A stretch of DNA of 64,000 nucleotides from Planococcus antarcticus DSM 14505 (lineage in GTDB: Bacteria > Bacillota > Bacilli > Bacillales_A > Planococcaceae), in contig NZ_CP016534.2 in NCBI RefSeq assembly GCF_001687565.2, positions 3,228,501 to 3,292,500 of the forward strand. The letters run 5' to 3'. This document shows, piece after piece, positions 26,119 to 33,974 of this stretch (position 1 is its first letter; every line of letters begins with the position of its first letter). Position numbers and translations under genes: made by a program. The notes under the pieces were generated by a model, which saw only the letters and a program-made list of their open reading frames with translations, did not search any database and was not told the origin of the DNA.

Positions 26119-26215
26119 TTATACACAGTAAAATGCTATTTTTGTGTGCTATGTGGATAAGGTGTTTGAATTTTGTTGATATTCCTGTATAAAAAACTTA
26201 TCAACATGTGGATAA
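26119..26215. promoter_or_regulatory. DnaA-box cluster
   Basis: Three matches to TTATNCACA occur: TTATACACA at 26119-26127 (+), and TGTGGATAA at 26152-26160 and 26207-26215 (both minus). A one-mismatch TTATCAACA at 26198-26206 abuts the last one head to head. Another one-mismatch box, TGTTGATAA, is at 25910-25918. This density is unlikely by chance and recalls the DnaA-box clusters of B. subtilis outside oriC. Confidence 0.6.
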
Positions 26216-26247
26216 ATTCATAAAAATACAACAAAAGGAGGCATACC

Positions 26248-26763
26248 ATGTTTGAAATTACGCTCGACAGTTTTATTCGGATTGTGACAGTTGGCTTTCT
26301 GGCCTATGTGGGCTTAATTGTTTTTTTACGCATTTCAGGAAAACGCACGTTAACCAAACTGAACGCTTTTGACTTAGTCGTAACCGTAGCTTTAGGTTCA
26401 ACATTGGCGACTATTTTATTGAACAACAGCATTAGCCTGCTCGAAGGAATGACTGCGTTTGCCTTATTAATATTTTTGCAGTATGTATTCACCCTGCTGT
26501 CTGTCCATTCCAGTTGGTTTAACAACATTATCAAGTCGGAACCCCGCCTGCTGTTTCTGGACGGACAATTTTTGAGAAGCGCCATGAAAAAGGAACGCAT
26601 CAAAGAAATTGAAATTCTACAGGCGATCCGTAACAGCGGTTTCGGCTCTACTGAGAAAGTGAAAGCCGTTGTATTAGAGACGGATGGTAGCCTTTCTGTC
26701 ATAAGCAGCGAAACAGGCAACTCTTTAGAGAACGTGAAGTCAAACCTTGACTCACCCAGTTAA
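26248..26763 (+). CDS. DUF421 (YetF-like) membrane protein
   Basis: A 171-residue member of the DUF421 family with two to three N-terminal helices (about 12-32, 48-66 and 68-88) and a soluble C-terminal domain, where the pattern LFLDGQFLRSAMKKERIKEIEILQAIRNSGF is characteristic. In B. subtilis, YetF-type proteins have been linked to spore germination membranes, but the activity is not settled. ATG 26248 follows AAAGGAGG. The upstream region holds DnaA boxes. Confidence 0.88.
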   Translation: MFEITLDSFIRIVTVGFLAYVGLIVFLRISGKRTLTKLNAFDLVVTVALGSTLATILLNNSISLLEGMTAFALLIFLQYVFTLLSVHSSWFNNIIKSEPRLLFLDGQFLRSAMKKERIKEIEILQAIRNSGFGSTEKVKAVVLETDGSLSVISSETGNSLENVKSNLDSPS

Positions 26764-26777
26764 TAATTGCCGTTTCA

Positions 26778-26809
26778 AAAGGTGCGTGGATTTTATTCCA
26801 CGCACCTTT
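26778..26809. terminator. Bidirectional terminator between DUF421 and thioesterase genes
   Basis: AAAGGTGCGTGGA (26778-26790) pairs with TCCACGCACCTTT (26797-26809) around a six-base loop, between convergent genes. Confidence 0.82.
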
Positions 26810-26814
26810 CGCTA

Positions 26815-27291
26815 TCACCTTGGTGTTTTCACTCTCATTTTTCGGTGTTCACGTCTGGCAGGAGCCGTCTCAAAAAATCGCTTTTCACCTTCCGATTCCG
26901 GCAGAACAGGAGGCACAGGAGTCGGCTTTCCATCGTCTCCCATTGCAACCATCGTCAAGAACGATTCCGTCGTCAGCTTTTCTTCACCTGTTTGAAGGTT
27001 TTTCGATTTTACTCGAACATAGACTTCCATGGAAGTCCGTCCGGTTGACGTGACATTCGCTTCAAGCTCCAGGACATCCCCGACACGCGCAGAAGACAGA
27101 AAATCCACTGAGTCGATCGATGCCGTCACCACAACTTGGCGGCGCGCATGCTTCATGGCCGTGATTCCGGCAATTTCATCGATATAAGCCAATACCTTGC
27201 CTCCGAAAATGGAATTCATATGATTGGTGTCTGGTGGGAGCACCAATTTTGTTTGTATTGTCCTCGATTCTTTCATTGGTCTTGCGTCCAT
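26815..27291 (-). CDS. Hotdog-fold acyl-CoA thioesterase (YkhA-like)
   Basis: A 158-residue BACH/YciA-type thioesterase. The N-terminal NHMNSIFGGKVLAYIDEIAGITA block holds the catalytic region of the hotdog fold. ASIDSVDFLSSARVGDVLELEA and SMEVYVRVKSKNL follow. It hydrolyses medium- or long-chain acyl-CoA. I chose ATG 27291 because AAAGGA lies nine bases upstream; ATGs at 27297, 27300 and 27318 are also in frame. The arginine-rich C-terminal tail is probably disordered. Confidence 0.9.
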   Translation of the reverse strand: MDARPMKESRTIQTKLVLPPDTNHMNSIFGGKVLAYIDEIAGITAMKHARRQVVVTASIDSVDFLSSARVGDVLELEANVTSTGRTSMEVYVRVKSKNLQTGEEKLTTESFLTMVAMGDDGKPTPVPPVLPESEGEKRFFETAPARREHRKMRVKTPR

Positions 27292-27385
27292 TGCCATCAT
27301 TCCTTTCTCTATTGCCATGCCAGAAGGGATTTCCCATAACAGCAGGCTTTCCTTTATAATATAATGAAATTGGAGGGATTACTTT

Positions 27386-28189
27386 ATGTCAGAGTTATTG
27401 AATATTTTAAACACACCTGAATTCCAATCAAAAGCGACAATAAAGCGTCAGCTTCGGCAGCTTGGCATTGTTGCCGGAGACGCATTAATGGTCCACTCTT
27501 CCCTAAAGTCCATGGGATGGATCGCTGGAGGCGCTCAAGCAGTGGTAGAAGCTTTGATAGAAACCCTTACTGAAAGAGGCACCTTAATTATGCCCGCCCA
27601 GTCTGCGGACAACTCAGACCCTGTTTATTGGATGGAGCCACCGGTTCCCGAAAATTGGCATCAGCCGATCCGCGAACAACTTCCTGCCTTCGATCCTTAT
27701 TTCAGCGGACTGCGCGGCATGGGCAAAATCGTGGAATGCTTCCATCGCCACCCAATGACCATTCGAAGCCCTCACCCTTCGCATTCCTTTATCGCTCAGG
27801 GTAGCCAGGCAGCTCACTGGATGATTGAACAGCCCATAGATGATTCCTTTGGAAAACAATCGCCACTCGCGAAAATGCTGCAAGCTGATGTGAAAATCCT
27901 ATTTATTGGTGTTGGCTTTGATTCGTGTACAGCGCTGCACTATGCTGAATTTGTTCAGGAAAACCGCTCTACTTCACCGCAAGGCGCAGCAATTTTAAAG
28001 GATGGACAACGAATTTGGCAAACCTATGACTGTGTGGATATGGATTCGGATCGGTTTCCTGAAATCGCCAAAGCCTTTCCCGGCGAAATTTCTGAAGGCC
28101 TTTTAGGGCAAGCCAAAACCCGTCTTGTCGAAATGAAGCCTCTTGTCGAATTCGGAATCGACTGGCTCTCGAAACATCGTGTATTGTAA
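27386..28189 (+). CDS. AAC(3)-family N-acetyltransferase (YokD-like)
   Basis: A 267-residue antibiotic_NAT-family protein with the motifs GDALMVHSSLKSMGW (residues 31-45), TLIMPAQS and HPSHSF. Founding members acetylate the 3-amino group of aminoglycosides, but chromosomal YokD-type homologues in Bacillales often have unknown acceptors, so resistance should not be assumed. It stands alone between terminators. ATG 27386 follows TGGAGGGA. Confidence 0.88.
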   Translation: MSELLNILNTPEFQSKATIKRQLRQLGIVAGDALMVHSSLKSMGWIAGGAQAVVEALIETLTERGTLIMPAQSADNSDPVYWMEPPVPENWHQPIREQLPAFDPYFSGLRGMGKIVECFHRHPMTIRSPHPSHSFIAQGSQAAHWMIEQPIDDSFGKQSPLAKMLQADVKILFIGVGFDSCTALHYAEFVQENRSTSPQGAAILKDGQRIWQTYDCVDMDSDRFPEIAKAFPGEISEGLLGQAKTRLVEMKPLVEFGIDWLSKHRVL

Positions 28190-28196
28190 AACATAG

Positions 28197-28231
28197 AAAA
28201 TGCCAGCACTCTCGGAGCAGCTGGCATTTTT
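28197..28231. terminator. Terminator between aac(3)-like and fic genes
   Basis: AAAATGCCAGC (28197-28207) pairs with GCTGGCATTTT (28219-28229). It is followed by T on the plus strand and overlaps the end of fic on the other. Confidence 0.82.
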
Positions 28232-28821
28232 CATGGAGTAATGATTTCGTTCAAAAGACTTTCCAGACGATCATTGTTCTTATTGAAAGAATCGACAAAA
28301 GCATTAATAATTTCCGCGGGCTCAAGGATCTTTCCCCAATCCAACCGATAACCCGCATTCAGCAGCAGCTGACGTGCAAATTCTCGAACACTTCGTCCAT
28401 TACCTTCGCGGAAAGGATGCAGAGCATTCAATTCCGAAAGAAAATAAGCAAGCCGTGAAATCAGCTGATTTCGCGGAAATCTCTTCAAGTAATTCTCTGC
28501 TTCTAATTCACTAAAAATTTTTAGCAGATGCGTCTCAATGTGTTTGGGATGAGCAAAAGAAGAAGAACCTTTGGAAATCATTTCTTTCCTCAACTCTCCA
28601 GCAAACGGGTAAACATCCTGAAGAAGAACTTGATGAATGGCCAGAAATGCTTGAACATCCAGGGGGTCTGCGGGTTGCTGTAGCTGCAGTTCCGAAAGAC
28701 GGAGCAAGGAGTAAACTTTCTCGAGCTCCTTCAGTTTCTCTTCATCCTTCACATCGAACAAATTGATCAATATATCAGTTCCGGGGTAGCAGTACATCGA
28801 GGTATGCTGATACTTAGACAT
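28231..28821 (-). CDS. Fic-domain AMP-transferase toxin (class I)
   Basis: A 196-residue Fic protein with the full catalytic motif HPFREGNGRSVR (H135, E139, N141, R143, R146) and the upstream beta-hairpin flap region FAGELRKEMISKG. Fic enzymes transfer AMP (or another nucleotide moiety) to target hydroxyls; class I members such as VbhT target DNA gyrase and topoisomerase IV, though the target here is unknown. No inhibitory (S/T)xxxE(G/N) helix is seen in Fic itself; it is supplied by the small gene immediately upstream. Start ATG 28821 follows AAAGGAAG and overlaps the antitoxin stop by eight bases. Confidence 0.93.
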   Translation of the reverse strand: MSKYQHTSMYCYPGTDILINLFDVKDEEKLKELEKVYSLLRLSELQLQQPADPLDVQAFLAIHQVLLQDVYPFAGELRKEMISKGSSSFAHPKHIETHLLKIFSELEAENYLKRFPRNQLISRLAYFLSELNALHPFREGNGRSVREFARQLLLNAGYRLDWGKILEPAEIINAFVDSFNKNNDRLESLLNEIITP

Positions 28822-29002
28822 CAAACTTCCTTTTGATGGCCTGATGGAATTGTGCTTCCGTCCGTTCACCAGTCAATACCGACCGAACGAAATTCTCATC
28901 CTCATTTGTCACATCAAACCCTTCCGTAACAAGAGAATGTGAAGCGCGGGAAATCGCGTGATTGGCTTGTTCGCGGGAAACTCGGTTCACTAATTTCGTC
29001 AA
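28814..29002 (-). CDS. VbhA-type antitoxin of the Fic module
   Basis: A 62-residue protein carrying the Fic-inhibition motif SLVTEG (S-x3-E-G), which in class I modules inserts an arginine-contacting Glu into the ATP site of Fic. The rest (ENFVRSVLTGERTEAQFHQAI) matches the helical VbhA/FicA antitoxin layout. The likely start is TTG 29002, eight bases after AAAGGTGG; a GTG at 29014 is an alternative without a well-placed site. The 8-base overlap with fic supports coupled translation. Confidence 0.88.
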   Translation of the reverse strand: MTKLVNRVSREQANHAISRASHSLVTEGFDVTNEDENFVRSVLTGERTEAQFHQAIKRKFDV

Positions 29003-29016
29003 CTGGATGACCACCT

Positions 29017-29088
29017 TTCATGCTGAAATTATACCATATTTCCAGCATGAATTCTACCTTAAACCCTTGATGTATAAGGGGTTTAAGG
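29017..29088 (-). promoter_or_regulatory. Promoter/operator of the ficA-fic module
   Basis: A minus-strand extended -10 (TGGTATAAT) lies between the inverted arms TTCATGCTG (29017-29025) and CAGCATGAA (29043-29051). A second inverted repeat, CCTTAAACCC (29057-29066) and GGGTTTAAGG (29079-29088), lies just upstream. This fits autoregulation by the antitoxin or by the complex. Confidence 0.6.
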
Positions 29089-29116
29089 GTGTTCTTAGCA
29101 TTAATTGACAACAAAA

Positions 29117-29143
29117 GACCGGATGCATTTGCATCCGGTCTCC
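29117..29143 (-). terminator. Terminator after the DUF779 gene
   Basis: GACCGGATGCA (29118-29128) and TGCATCCGGTC (29131-29141) form an 11-base stem, with TTTTG on the minus-strand exit. Confidence 0.82.
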
Positions 29144-29145
29144 TT

Positions 29146-29508
29146 TTAAATCTGTTGCTGCAATTCCTTAGTTTCTTCTGTGGTAAACGCTCTTGACCTT
29201 GTCAAGAATCGTTTGCCTTCCACACCTTCCAAAGAAAACATTCCGCCGCGCCCAGGCACGACATCAATGATTAGCTGGGTGTGGCTCCAGTAGTCAAATT
29301 GGTTTTTGTGCATATAGAATTTGCTGTCTCCGATAACTCCTAGCAAAATATCCTGATCTCCAATGAACAGATCGCCCTCCGGATAACACATCGGCGAACT
29401 GCCATCACAACAGCCTCCTGATTGGTGGAACATGACCGGTCCGTGTTTTTTCTTCAGCAATTCGATCAATTCAATAGCAGCATCTGTCGCAATTACGCGT
29501 TCGACCAT
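29146..29508 (-). CDS. DUF779 protein
   Basis: A 120-residue DUF779 protein with the diagnostic SGGCCDGSSPMCYP stretch (residues 30-43) and ...VPGRGGMFSLE. Its function is unknown, but the family is almost always encoded next to an aldehyde dehydrogenase of the acetaldehyde type, as here, so an accessory or metal/thiol-related role in aldehyde oxidation is likely. It is in the same operon, 52 bases after the dehydrogenase gene. Confidence 0.92.
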   Translation of the reverse strand: MVERVIATDAAIELIELLKKKHGPVMFHQSGGCCDGSSPMCYPEGDLFIGDQDILLGVIGDSKFYMHKNQFDYWSHTQLIIDVVPGRGGMFSLEGVEGKRFLTRSRAFTTEETKELQQQI

Positions 29509-29560
29509 TGCTATCCCTACTTTCTTGTTTCACATAAACACTTATGGATCTTTTCTAGAA

Positions 29561-31081
29561 TCAAAAGAATCCTTGCTTGTCTTCGCTGTAACTTACAAGC
29601 ATATTTTTTGTCTGCTGGTAATGGTTAAGCATCATAAGATGATTTTCACGGCCAAAGCCGGACATTTTGTAACCACCGAAGGCTGCGTGAGCTGGATACT
29701 GGTGGTAACAGTTTGTCCATACGCGTCCTGCTTGGATGCCGCGGCCAAAGCGATAAGCCGTGTTGGTATCACGTGTCCAAATTCCCGAACCTAGTCCGTA
29801 TAAGGTGTCGTTAGCGATTTCGAGCGCTTCTTCTTTCGTTTTAAATGTTGTTACAGAGACAACTGGTCCAAAAATCTCTTCCTGGAAAACACGCATCTTA
29901 TTATGGCCAGCAAAGACTGTCGGCTGAATATAAAAGCCTTCCGACAGTTCGCCCTCCAAATGGTTGCGGTCACCGCCAGCAAGGACTTCTGCTCCTTCTT
30001 GCTTGCCGATATCCAAGTAAGATAGAATTTTTTCCATCTGTTCTGTGGAAGCCTGTGCCCCCATCATCGTTTCTGGATCAAGCGGATTTCCGAGTTTGAT
30101 TGCTGCTACGCGCTGCAATGCACGTTCCATGAATTCATCATAAATGTCTTCTTGAATCAATACACGGGACGGGCATGTACATACCTCGCCCTGATTTAAA
30201 GCGAACATGACAAACCCTTCAATTGCTTTGTCAAGAAAAGCATCGTCTTGGTCCATTACGTCTTTAAAGAAGATATTCGGTGACTTCCCACCCAGTTCCA
30301 GTGTTACTGGAATCAGGTTTTGAGAAGCATATTGCATAATCATGCGGCCTGTAGTCGTTTCACCTGTAAATGCCACTTTACTGATCCTCGGACTAGAAGC
30401 AAGCGGCTTTCCTGCTTCAAGACCGAAGCCATTGACGATGTTCAAGACCCCAGGAGGTAGAATATCACCGATCAGCTCAGCCAGCACCAGGATGCTTGCG
30501 GGCGTCTGTTCAGCAGGCTTTAATACGACACAGTTGCCGGCAGCAAGCGCCGGAGCCAGTTTCCAGACAGCCATTAATATTGGGAAATTCCATGGAATGA
30601 TCTGGGCGACAACACCAAGCGGCTCGTGGAAATGATAAGCTACCGTATCGTTATCGATTTGACTGAGCGATCCTTCTTGCGCTCGGATTGCCCCAGCAAA
30701 ATACCGAAAATGGTCAATTGCCAAAGGCAAATCGGCATTCAATGTCTCACGGACAGCCTTTCCGTTATCCCATGTTTCAGCAACTGCCAGCATTTCTAGG
30801 TTCTGCTCCATACGATCTGCTATTTTCAACAGCGCATTGGCACGTTCAGTGACTGAAGTTTTACCCCAGGCGTCTTTTGCTGCATGAGCCGCATCAAGAG
30901 CCAACTCGACATCTTCAGCTGTGGAACGGGCAATTTCTGTAAACTTCTTGCCAGTTACCGGTGAAACATTGTCAAAATACTGTCCTTTGACCGGTGCTTT
31001 CCACTCTCCATTTATAAAGTTCTCATACTTGTCTTTAAACGTAATTTTTGAACCTTCTGTGTTCGGCATTGCATAGACCAT
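29561..31081 (-). CDS. NAD-dependent aldehyde dehydrogenase (acetaldehyde type, ExaC/AldB-like)
   Basis: A 506-residue aldehyde dehydrogenase with the glutamate motif [10 protein letters not shown], the cysteine motif GEVCTCPSR (nucleophilic Cys near residue 302) and the GFTGETTTG cofactor region. The family start MVYA-P is preserved when ATG 31081 is used, eight bases after AAAGGGGAG. It probably oxidises acetaldehyde or related short aldehydes to acids. DUF779 follows, and a cre-like site lies upstream, suggesting CcpA control. Confidence 0.94.
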   Translation of the reverse strand: MVYAMPNTEGSKITFKDKYENFINGEWKAPVKGQYFDNVSPVTGKKFTEIARSTAEDVELALDAAHAAKDAWGKTSVTERANALLKIADRMEQNLEMLAVAETWDNGKAVRETLNADLPLAIDHFRYFAGAIRAQEGSLSQIDNDTVAYHFHEPLGVVAQIIPWNFPILMAVWKLAPALAAGNCVVLKPAEQTPASILVLAELIGDILPPGVLNIVNGFGLEAGKPLASSPRISKVAFTGETTTGRMIMQYASQNLIPVTLELGGKSPNIFFKDVMDQDDAFLDKAIEGFVMFALNQGEVCTCPSRVLIQEDIYDEFMERALQRVAAIKLGNPLDPETMMGAQASTEQMEKILSYLDIGKQEGAEVLAGGDRNHLEGELSEGFYIQPTVFAGHNKMRVFQEEIFGPVVSVTTFKTKEEALEIANDTLYGLGSGIWTRDTNTAYRFGRGIQAGRVWTNCYHQYPAHAAFGGYKMSGFGRENHLMMLNHYQQTKNMLVSYSEDKQGFF

Positions 31082-31114
31082 TCCCATATCTCCCCTTTAC
31101 TCGTTTTACCGTTA

Positions 31115-31128
31115 TGTACGCGCTTACA
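31115..31128. promoter_or_regulatory. cre-like site upstream of the aldehyde dehydrogenase
   Basis: TGTACGCGCTTACA (reverse TGTAAGCGCGTACA) fits the cre consensus with one mismatch, and its ends are palindromic. It lies 34 bases upstream of the start codon. Confidence 0.55.
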
Positions 31129-31290
31129 TCACTCTGAATATTCGTTAGCGTATCAACAACAGCTTCCCTTCTATATTGTCAAACTAATCTAAAAATTGCA
31201 ACTGTGAAACACCAGAAATTTTTATTCACTTCAACAGTTCATGTATAATAAGAGTGACACTAGGAAATACGGAACCGAAAGGAATCTACT

Positions 31291-31998
31291 ATGCGAATCA
31301 ATAAATTTTTAAGCGAGACAGGCATCACTTCCCGGCGCGGAGCCGATAAGTTTATCGAGGCAGGACGCGTGACCATTAATGACAGACTTGCCGAACTCGG
31401 CAGCAAGGTGGAAGCCGGAGACAGAGTCCAAGTGGACGGCAAGCTCATCGAACAGCCAAAGCAGCAATATGTTTATGTGGCATTAAACAAACCAATCGGC
31501 ATCACCAGCACAACCGAACGTCATATTGAAGGAAATATCGTCGACTTTGTCAACCATCCCGAGCGCATCTTTCATATAGGGCGCCTAGACAAAGATTCAG
31601 AGGGGCTCATTCTATTGACCAACGATGGTGACATCGTCAATGAAATTCTTCGTGTCGAAAATGAGCATGAAAAAGAATACATCGTTAAAGTCGACATGCC
31701 GATTACCGAATCCTTTCTAGCAAAAATGGCGGAAGGTGTGGAAATCCTTGATACGAAGACACTTCCTGCAAAAGCCGACAAACTATCCACCTACACGTTT
31801 AAGTTGACCTTGCAGCAGGGTTTGAACCGCCAGATTCGCCGCATGTGCTCGGCACTCGGCTATGAAGTTCGGAATTTGCAGCGGGTTCGCATTATGAATA
31901 TCCTGCTAGGTGATCTGCCTGTAGGTGAATGGCGCGGCTTGACTAAAGAAGAACGCAACGAGCTATTTAACCAACTTGATTACACACCAAAACGCTGA
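31291..31998 (+). CDS. rluF: 23S rRNA pseudouridine synthase, RluF/RsuA family
   Basis: A 235-residue protein: an N-terminal S4 RNA-binding domain (residues 1-60, MRINKFLSETGITSRRGADK) followed by the catalytic domain with GRLDKDSEGL (catalytic Asp near residue 95) and QGLNRQIRRMCSALGY. The RNRQIRRM-type motif and the length fit RluF, which modifies U2604 of 23S rRNA; RluB or RsuA specificity cannot be fully excluded. ATG 31291 is preceded by GAAAGGAA. Confidence 0.9.
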   Translation: MRINKFLSETGITSRRGADKFIEAGRVTINDRLAELGSKVEAGDRVQVDGKLIEQPKQQYVYVALNKPIGITSTTERHIEGNIVDFVNHPERIFHIGRLDKDSEGLILLTNDGDIVNEILRVENEHEKEYIVKVDMPITESFLAKMAEGVEILDTKTLPAKADKLSTYTFKLTLQQGLNRQIRRMCSALGYEVRNLQRVRIMNILLGDLPVGEWRGLTKEERNELFNQLDYTPKR

Positions 31999-32010
31999 GG
32001 AGACATTAGC

Positions 32011-32727
32011 ATGCTGACCATGAAAAGCACGCCGAACCATACAGGTGTTAAAATAAGTGGTGATTATTTCGATTTGGATGAGCTAAACCAGGCCATTTAC
32101 AGAGTAATCGGCCAAGAAGATCAATATTATGGCTACGCAGGCTCACGGATGCGGATTTTGGGCATTTCCTATGAAATTCGTCATGCCGCTCAAGGAGACC
32201 GTAATGTGGATTTTGTGTTTAATGGCCTGCACGAACATACCATGAAGCAGCATGGTTTTATCGCCCCTGATAAGAATATTTACTTTTCCACCGAAGTGCT
32301 GTGGCCAGAATTGATCTACGCTGCCGTCGCCTTGAAGGATTTTGTAAAATTCTATCAGCAAGACAAAAAATTTCCACTTTGGGATGTCCACCTGCCAGTC
32401 ATCTTCCGCTTTCAGTCGTTAGTTCTCGACTGTCTGCAGGGACATGTCCCAACAGCAGAATTCGATACAATCTTGAAAGCCTTTAACCAGCCGGTTACCG
32501 TGAATGATTACGCGATCCAGTACGTAGATCTTTTAAATCTGAAATACATCGGCATGACCAGACAGCAGCGCGAACAAAGCCTATCGGCAATCGCTATGAA
32601 GCTTGCAGTACAAGACCAAGACTATACAACTTTCCGTAACCAAGTCCTCGCCGCTGCCGTTCCTCATAAAAAGCCGATTCACGAAATTGCTATACAAGCA
32701 GAGTACCCAGAAAAACTTGAATGGTAA
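32011..32727 (+). CDS. Conserved hypothetical protein
   Basis: A 238-residue soluble protein with no signal peptide or transmembrane segment, and I do not recognise a family with certainty. The sequence is well formed (for example KISGDYFDLDELNQAIYRVIG near the start and LLNLKYIGMTRQQREQSLSAIA late), and codon use is like its neighbours. ATG 32011 follows GAGGAGA and lies 12 bases after the rluF stop, so the two are probably co-transcribed. Confidence 0.8.
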   Translation: MLTMKSTPNHTGVKISGDYFDLDELNQAIYRVIGQEDQYYGYAGSRMRILGISYEIRHAAQGDRNVDFVFNGLHEHTMKQHGFIAPDKNIYFSTEVLWPELIYAAVALKDFVKFYQQDKKFPLWDVHLPVIFRFQSLVLDCLQGHVPTAEFDTILKAFNQPVTVNDYAIQYVDLLNLKYIGMTRQQREQSLSAIAMKLAVQDQDYTTFRNQVLAAAVPHKKPIHEIAIQAEYPEKLEW

Positions 32728-32735
32728 CAAAAAAA

Positions 32736-32910
32736 GCAGAAGCGTCCGTGTAAATTTGATAGGCGTAAGGCAGACCAGCAGTGTGGTGGTCTTTATCACA
32801 CAGTTGGGTTGACTTATGACCCGAAGAGCTAGGCACTTGCAGCTGGACACCTGTGTTGGCCTATGACCCCAGAGTCTAGGCGCTAGAGCTGGACAACAAA
32901 GAAAAGTGAA
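32736..32910 (+). repeat. Dispersed intergenic repeat, family 2, copy A
   Basis: It contains TAGGCGTAAGGCAGACCAG, a GTGTGG...CACAC hairpin and two imperfect tandem units, each carrying TATGACCC...CTAGGC...AGCTGGACA (near 32814 and 32862). The blocks align with copies at 42213-42308 and 56418-56502. No coding frame. Confidence 0.65.
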
Positions 32911-32944
32911 GGCTGACTCATAGTTTATTAAATCTTCATCCCAT

Positions 32945-32980
32945 AAAAAAGCTCACGCAATCGTCAGGCGTGAGCTTTTT
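32945..32980 (+). terminator. Rho-independent terminator
   Basis: AAAAAAGCTCACGC pairs with GCGTGAGCTTTTT. It is a strong hairpin downstream of the rluF unit and copy A of the repeat. Confidence 0.8.
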
Positions 32981-33435
32981 ATATAACGTAATCTGCAGGA
33001 CCAACAAATCAGTTGGTTCAATTGATGTCAGACTGTTTTTTCTTTTGAATTTATATGCAGAATGTTTCCAGGTTTTACTTCTACCGTCTGCTCTTCTACG
33101 AGAAATAGAAATTTCCCACTCCTTACGAATAGTGACGACACTGGCCACTGAATTATGCTCTGTAATCTTTTCTCCAGTCTTGTAATTGCATGGTAACGAC
33201 TTTGGTGTTACTGAAACTTAAAGCTCTTTGGATGTGTTTGTTTTTCTACTTCAATACATTAGGCGTTCTAAACAACTTCTTCCCTTCATTTCTTTGCTTT
33301 CCCGAACCATATACCTGGAAAAACAAAAGACAAATTATTCTTTTTCACTGCTTCAACTGTAAAAAACGTGATTAATTCTAGTTGTTCCCAATGCGTGGTT
33401 TGTCTATTGTCTAAGTTGATAACTACATTCTGAGT
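32981..33435. other. Intergenic region, possible decayed coding remnant
   Basis: About 450 bases without a convincing gene. On the minus strand a 70-codon open frame (33148-32936) and a short frame starting near 33192 give protein-like but disconnected pieces without a usable ribosome binding site. They could be remains of a lost gene. Confidence 0.3.
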
Positions 33436-33460
33436 GTTAGAGAGCTTTTGAAAAGGGTAT
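33436..33460 (+). promoter_or_regulatory. Candidate SigB-type promoter of the lipoprotein gene
   Basis: GTTAGA (33436-33441), 13 bases, then GGGTAT (33455-33460) approximates the SigB pattern GTTTAA-N12/15-GGGTAT. It is 40 bases upstream of the start codon. Confidence 0.45.
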
Positions 33461-33500
33461 ATTCAACTAACAGTGTTTAATTTTGGAGGAGCGTGATTCT

Positions 33501-33917
33501 ATGTACAAGTTTTTTATTCCACTTAGCCTGGTTTTTCTATTGGCAGCTTGTGGGGAAGAGGCACCAGAAACGACTGAAGAAAGCCAGACTGAAGTAACTG
33601 CCCCTGAAGGAGAGCTGGACCCCACTGCTCCAGAAGAGGCAGAAAACGCCGAATTTGTAAGCTTTGAGGAGTTGGCTTCGGGAAACATCGAAGAAGGTAT
33701 CGGAGTTTCTGTCCAGGGCACCGTTGAAGAACTGGCAGATGATATCGCCTTTCCTTCATTTATCATTGCAGATGGTGAAAACCGTATCTACATTCGGAAT
33801 ATGGCAGAAACACCCGTGGAGGTAGGAGATAGCATTACAGCGGATGGTATCTATGAAGGCAGCGCCGAAGAAAATATGCCCATGATTTCTGTTTCCATCA
33901 TTGAAAAATTAGAATAA
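33501..33917 (+). CDS. Small acidic lipoprotein
   Basis: A 138-residue protein with a signal peptide and lipobox LLAAC (C17). An acidic, Glu/Thr/Pro-rich linker (about 20-52) follows. The C-terminal domain (about 54-138) reads VSVQGTVEELADDIAFPSFIIADGENRIYIRNMAETPVEVGD in outline, which suggests a small OB-fold-like beta barrel. No function is known. ATG 33501 follows GGAGGAG. Confidence 0.82.
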   Translation: MYKFFIPLSLVFLLAACGEEAPETTEESQTEVTAPEGELDPTAPEEAENAEFVSFEELASGNIEEGIGVSVQGTVEELADDIAFPSFIIADGENRIYIRNMAETPVEVGDSITADGIYEGSAEENMPMISVSIIEKLE

Positions 33918-33928
33918 ACGCCATGTAT

Positions 33929-33959
33929 AAAGCCTTTCTAGGTTGAAAGGCTTTTTTTC
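33929..33959 (+). terminator. Terminator after the lipoprotein gene
   Basis: AAAGCCTTTC (33929-33938) pairs with GAAAGGCTTT (33945-33954), followed by a T tract. Confidence 0.82.
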
Positions 33960-33974
33960 ATGGCCTACCTGCTG

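Larger units (their letters stand above)
25815..26247. other. 433-base intergenic region with repeat and DnaA boxes
   Basis: It contains the MITE-like element (25954-26086) and a cluster of DnaA-box sequences, but no gene I can support. Confidence 0.6.

Noticed and set aside
27386..28189. Calling the AAC(3)-like gene an aminoglycoside resistance gene
   Set aside because: Chromosomal YokD-type homologues of this family often do not confer resistance, and nothing mobile surrounds the gene.
33190..33375. 61-codon plus-strand frame in the gap before the lipoprotein gene
   Set aside because: Hydrophobic, AT-rich composition without a ribosome binding site or a recognisable motif.
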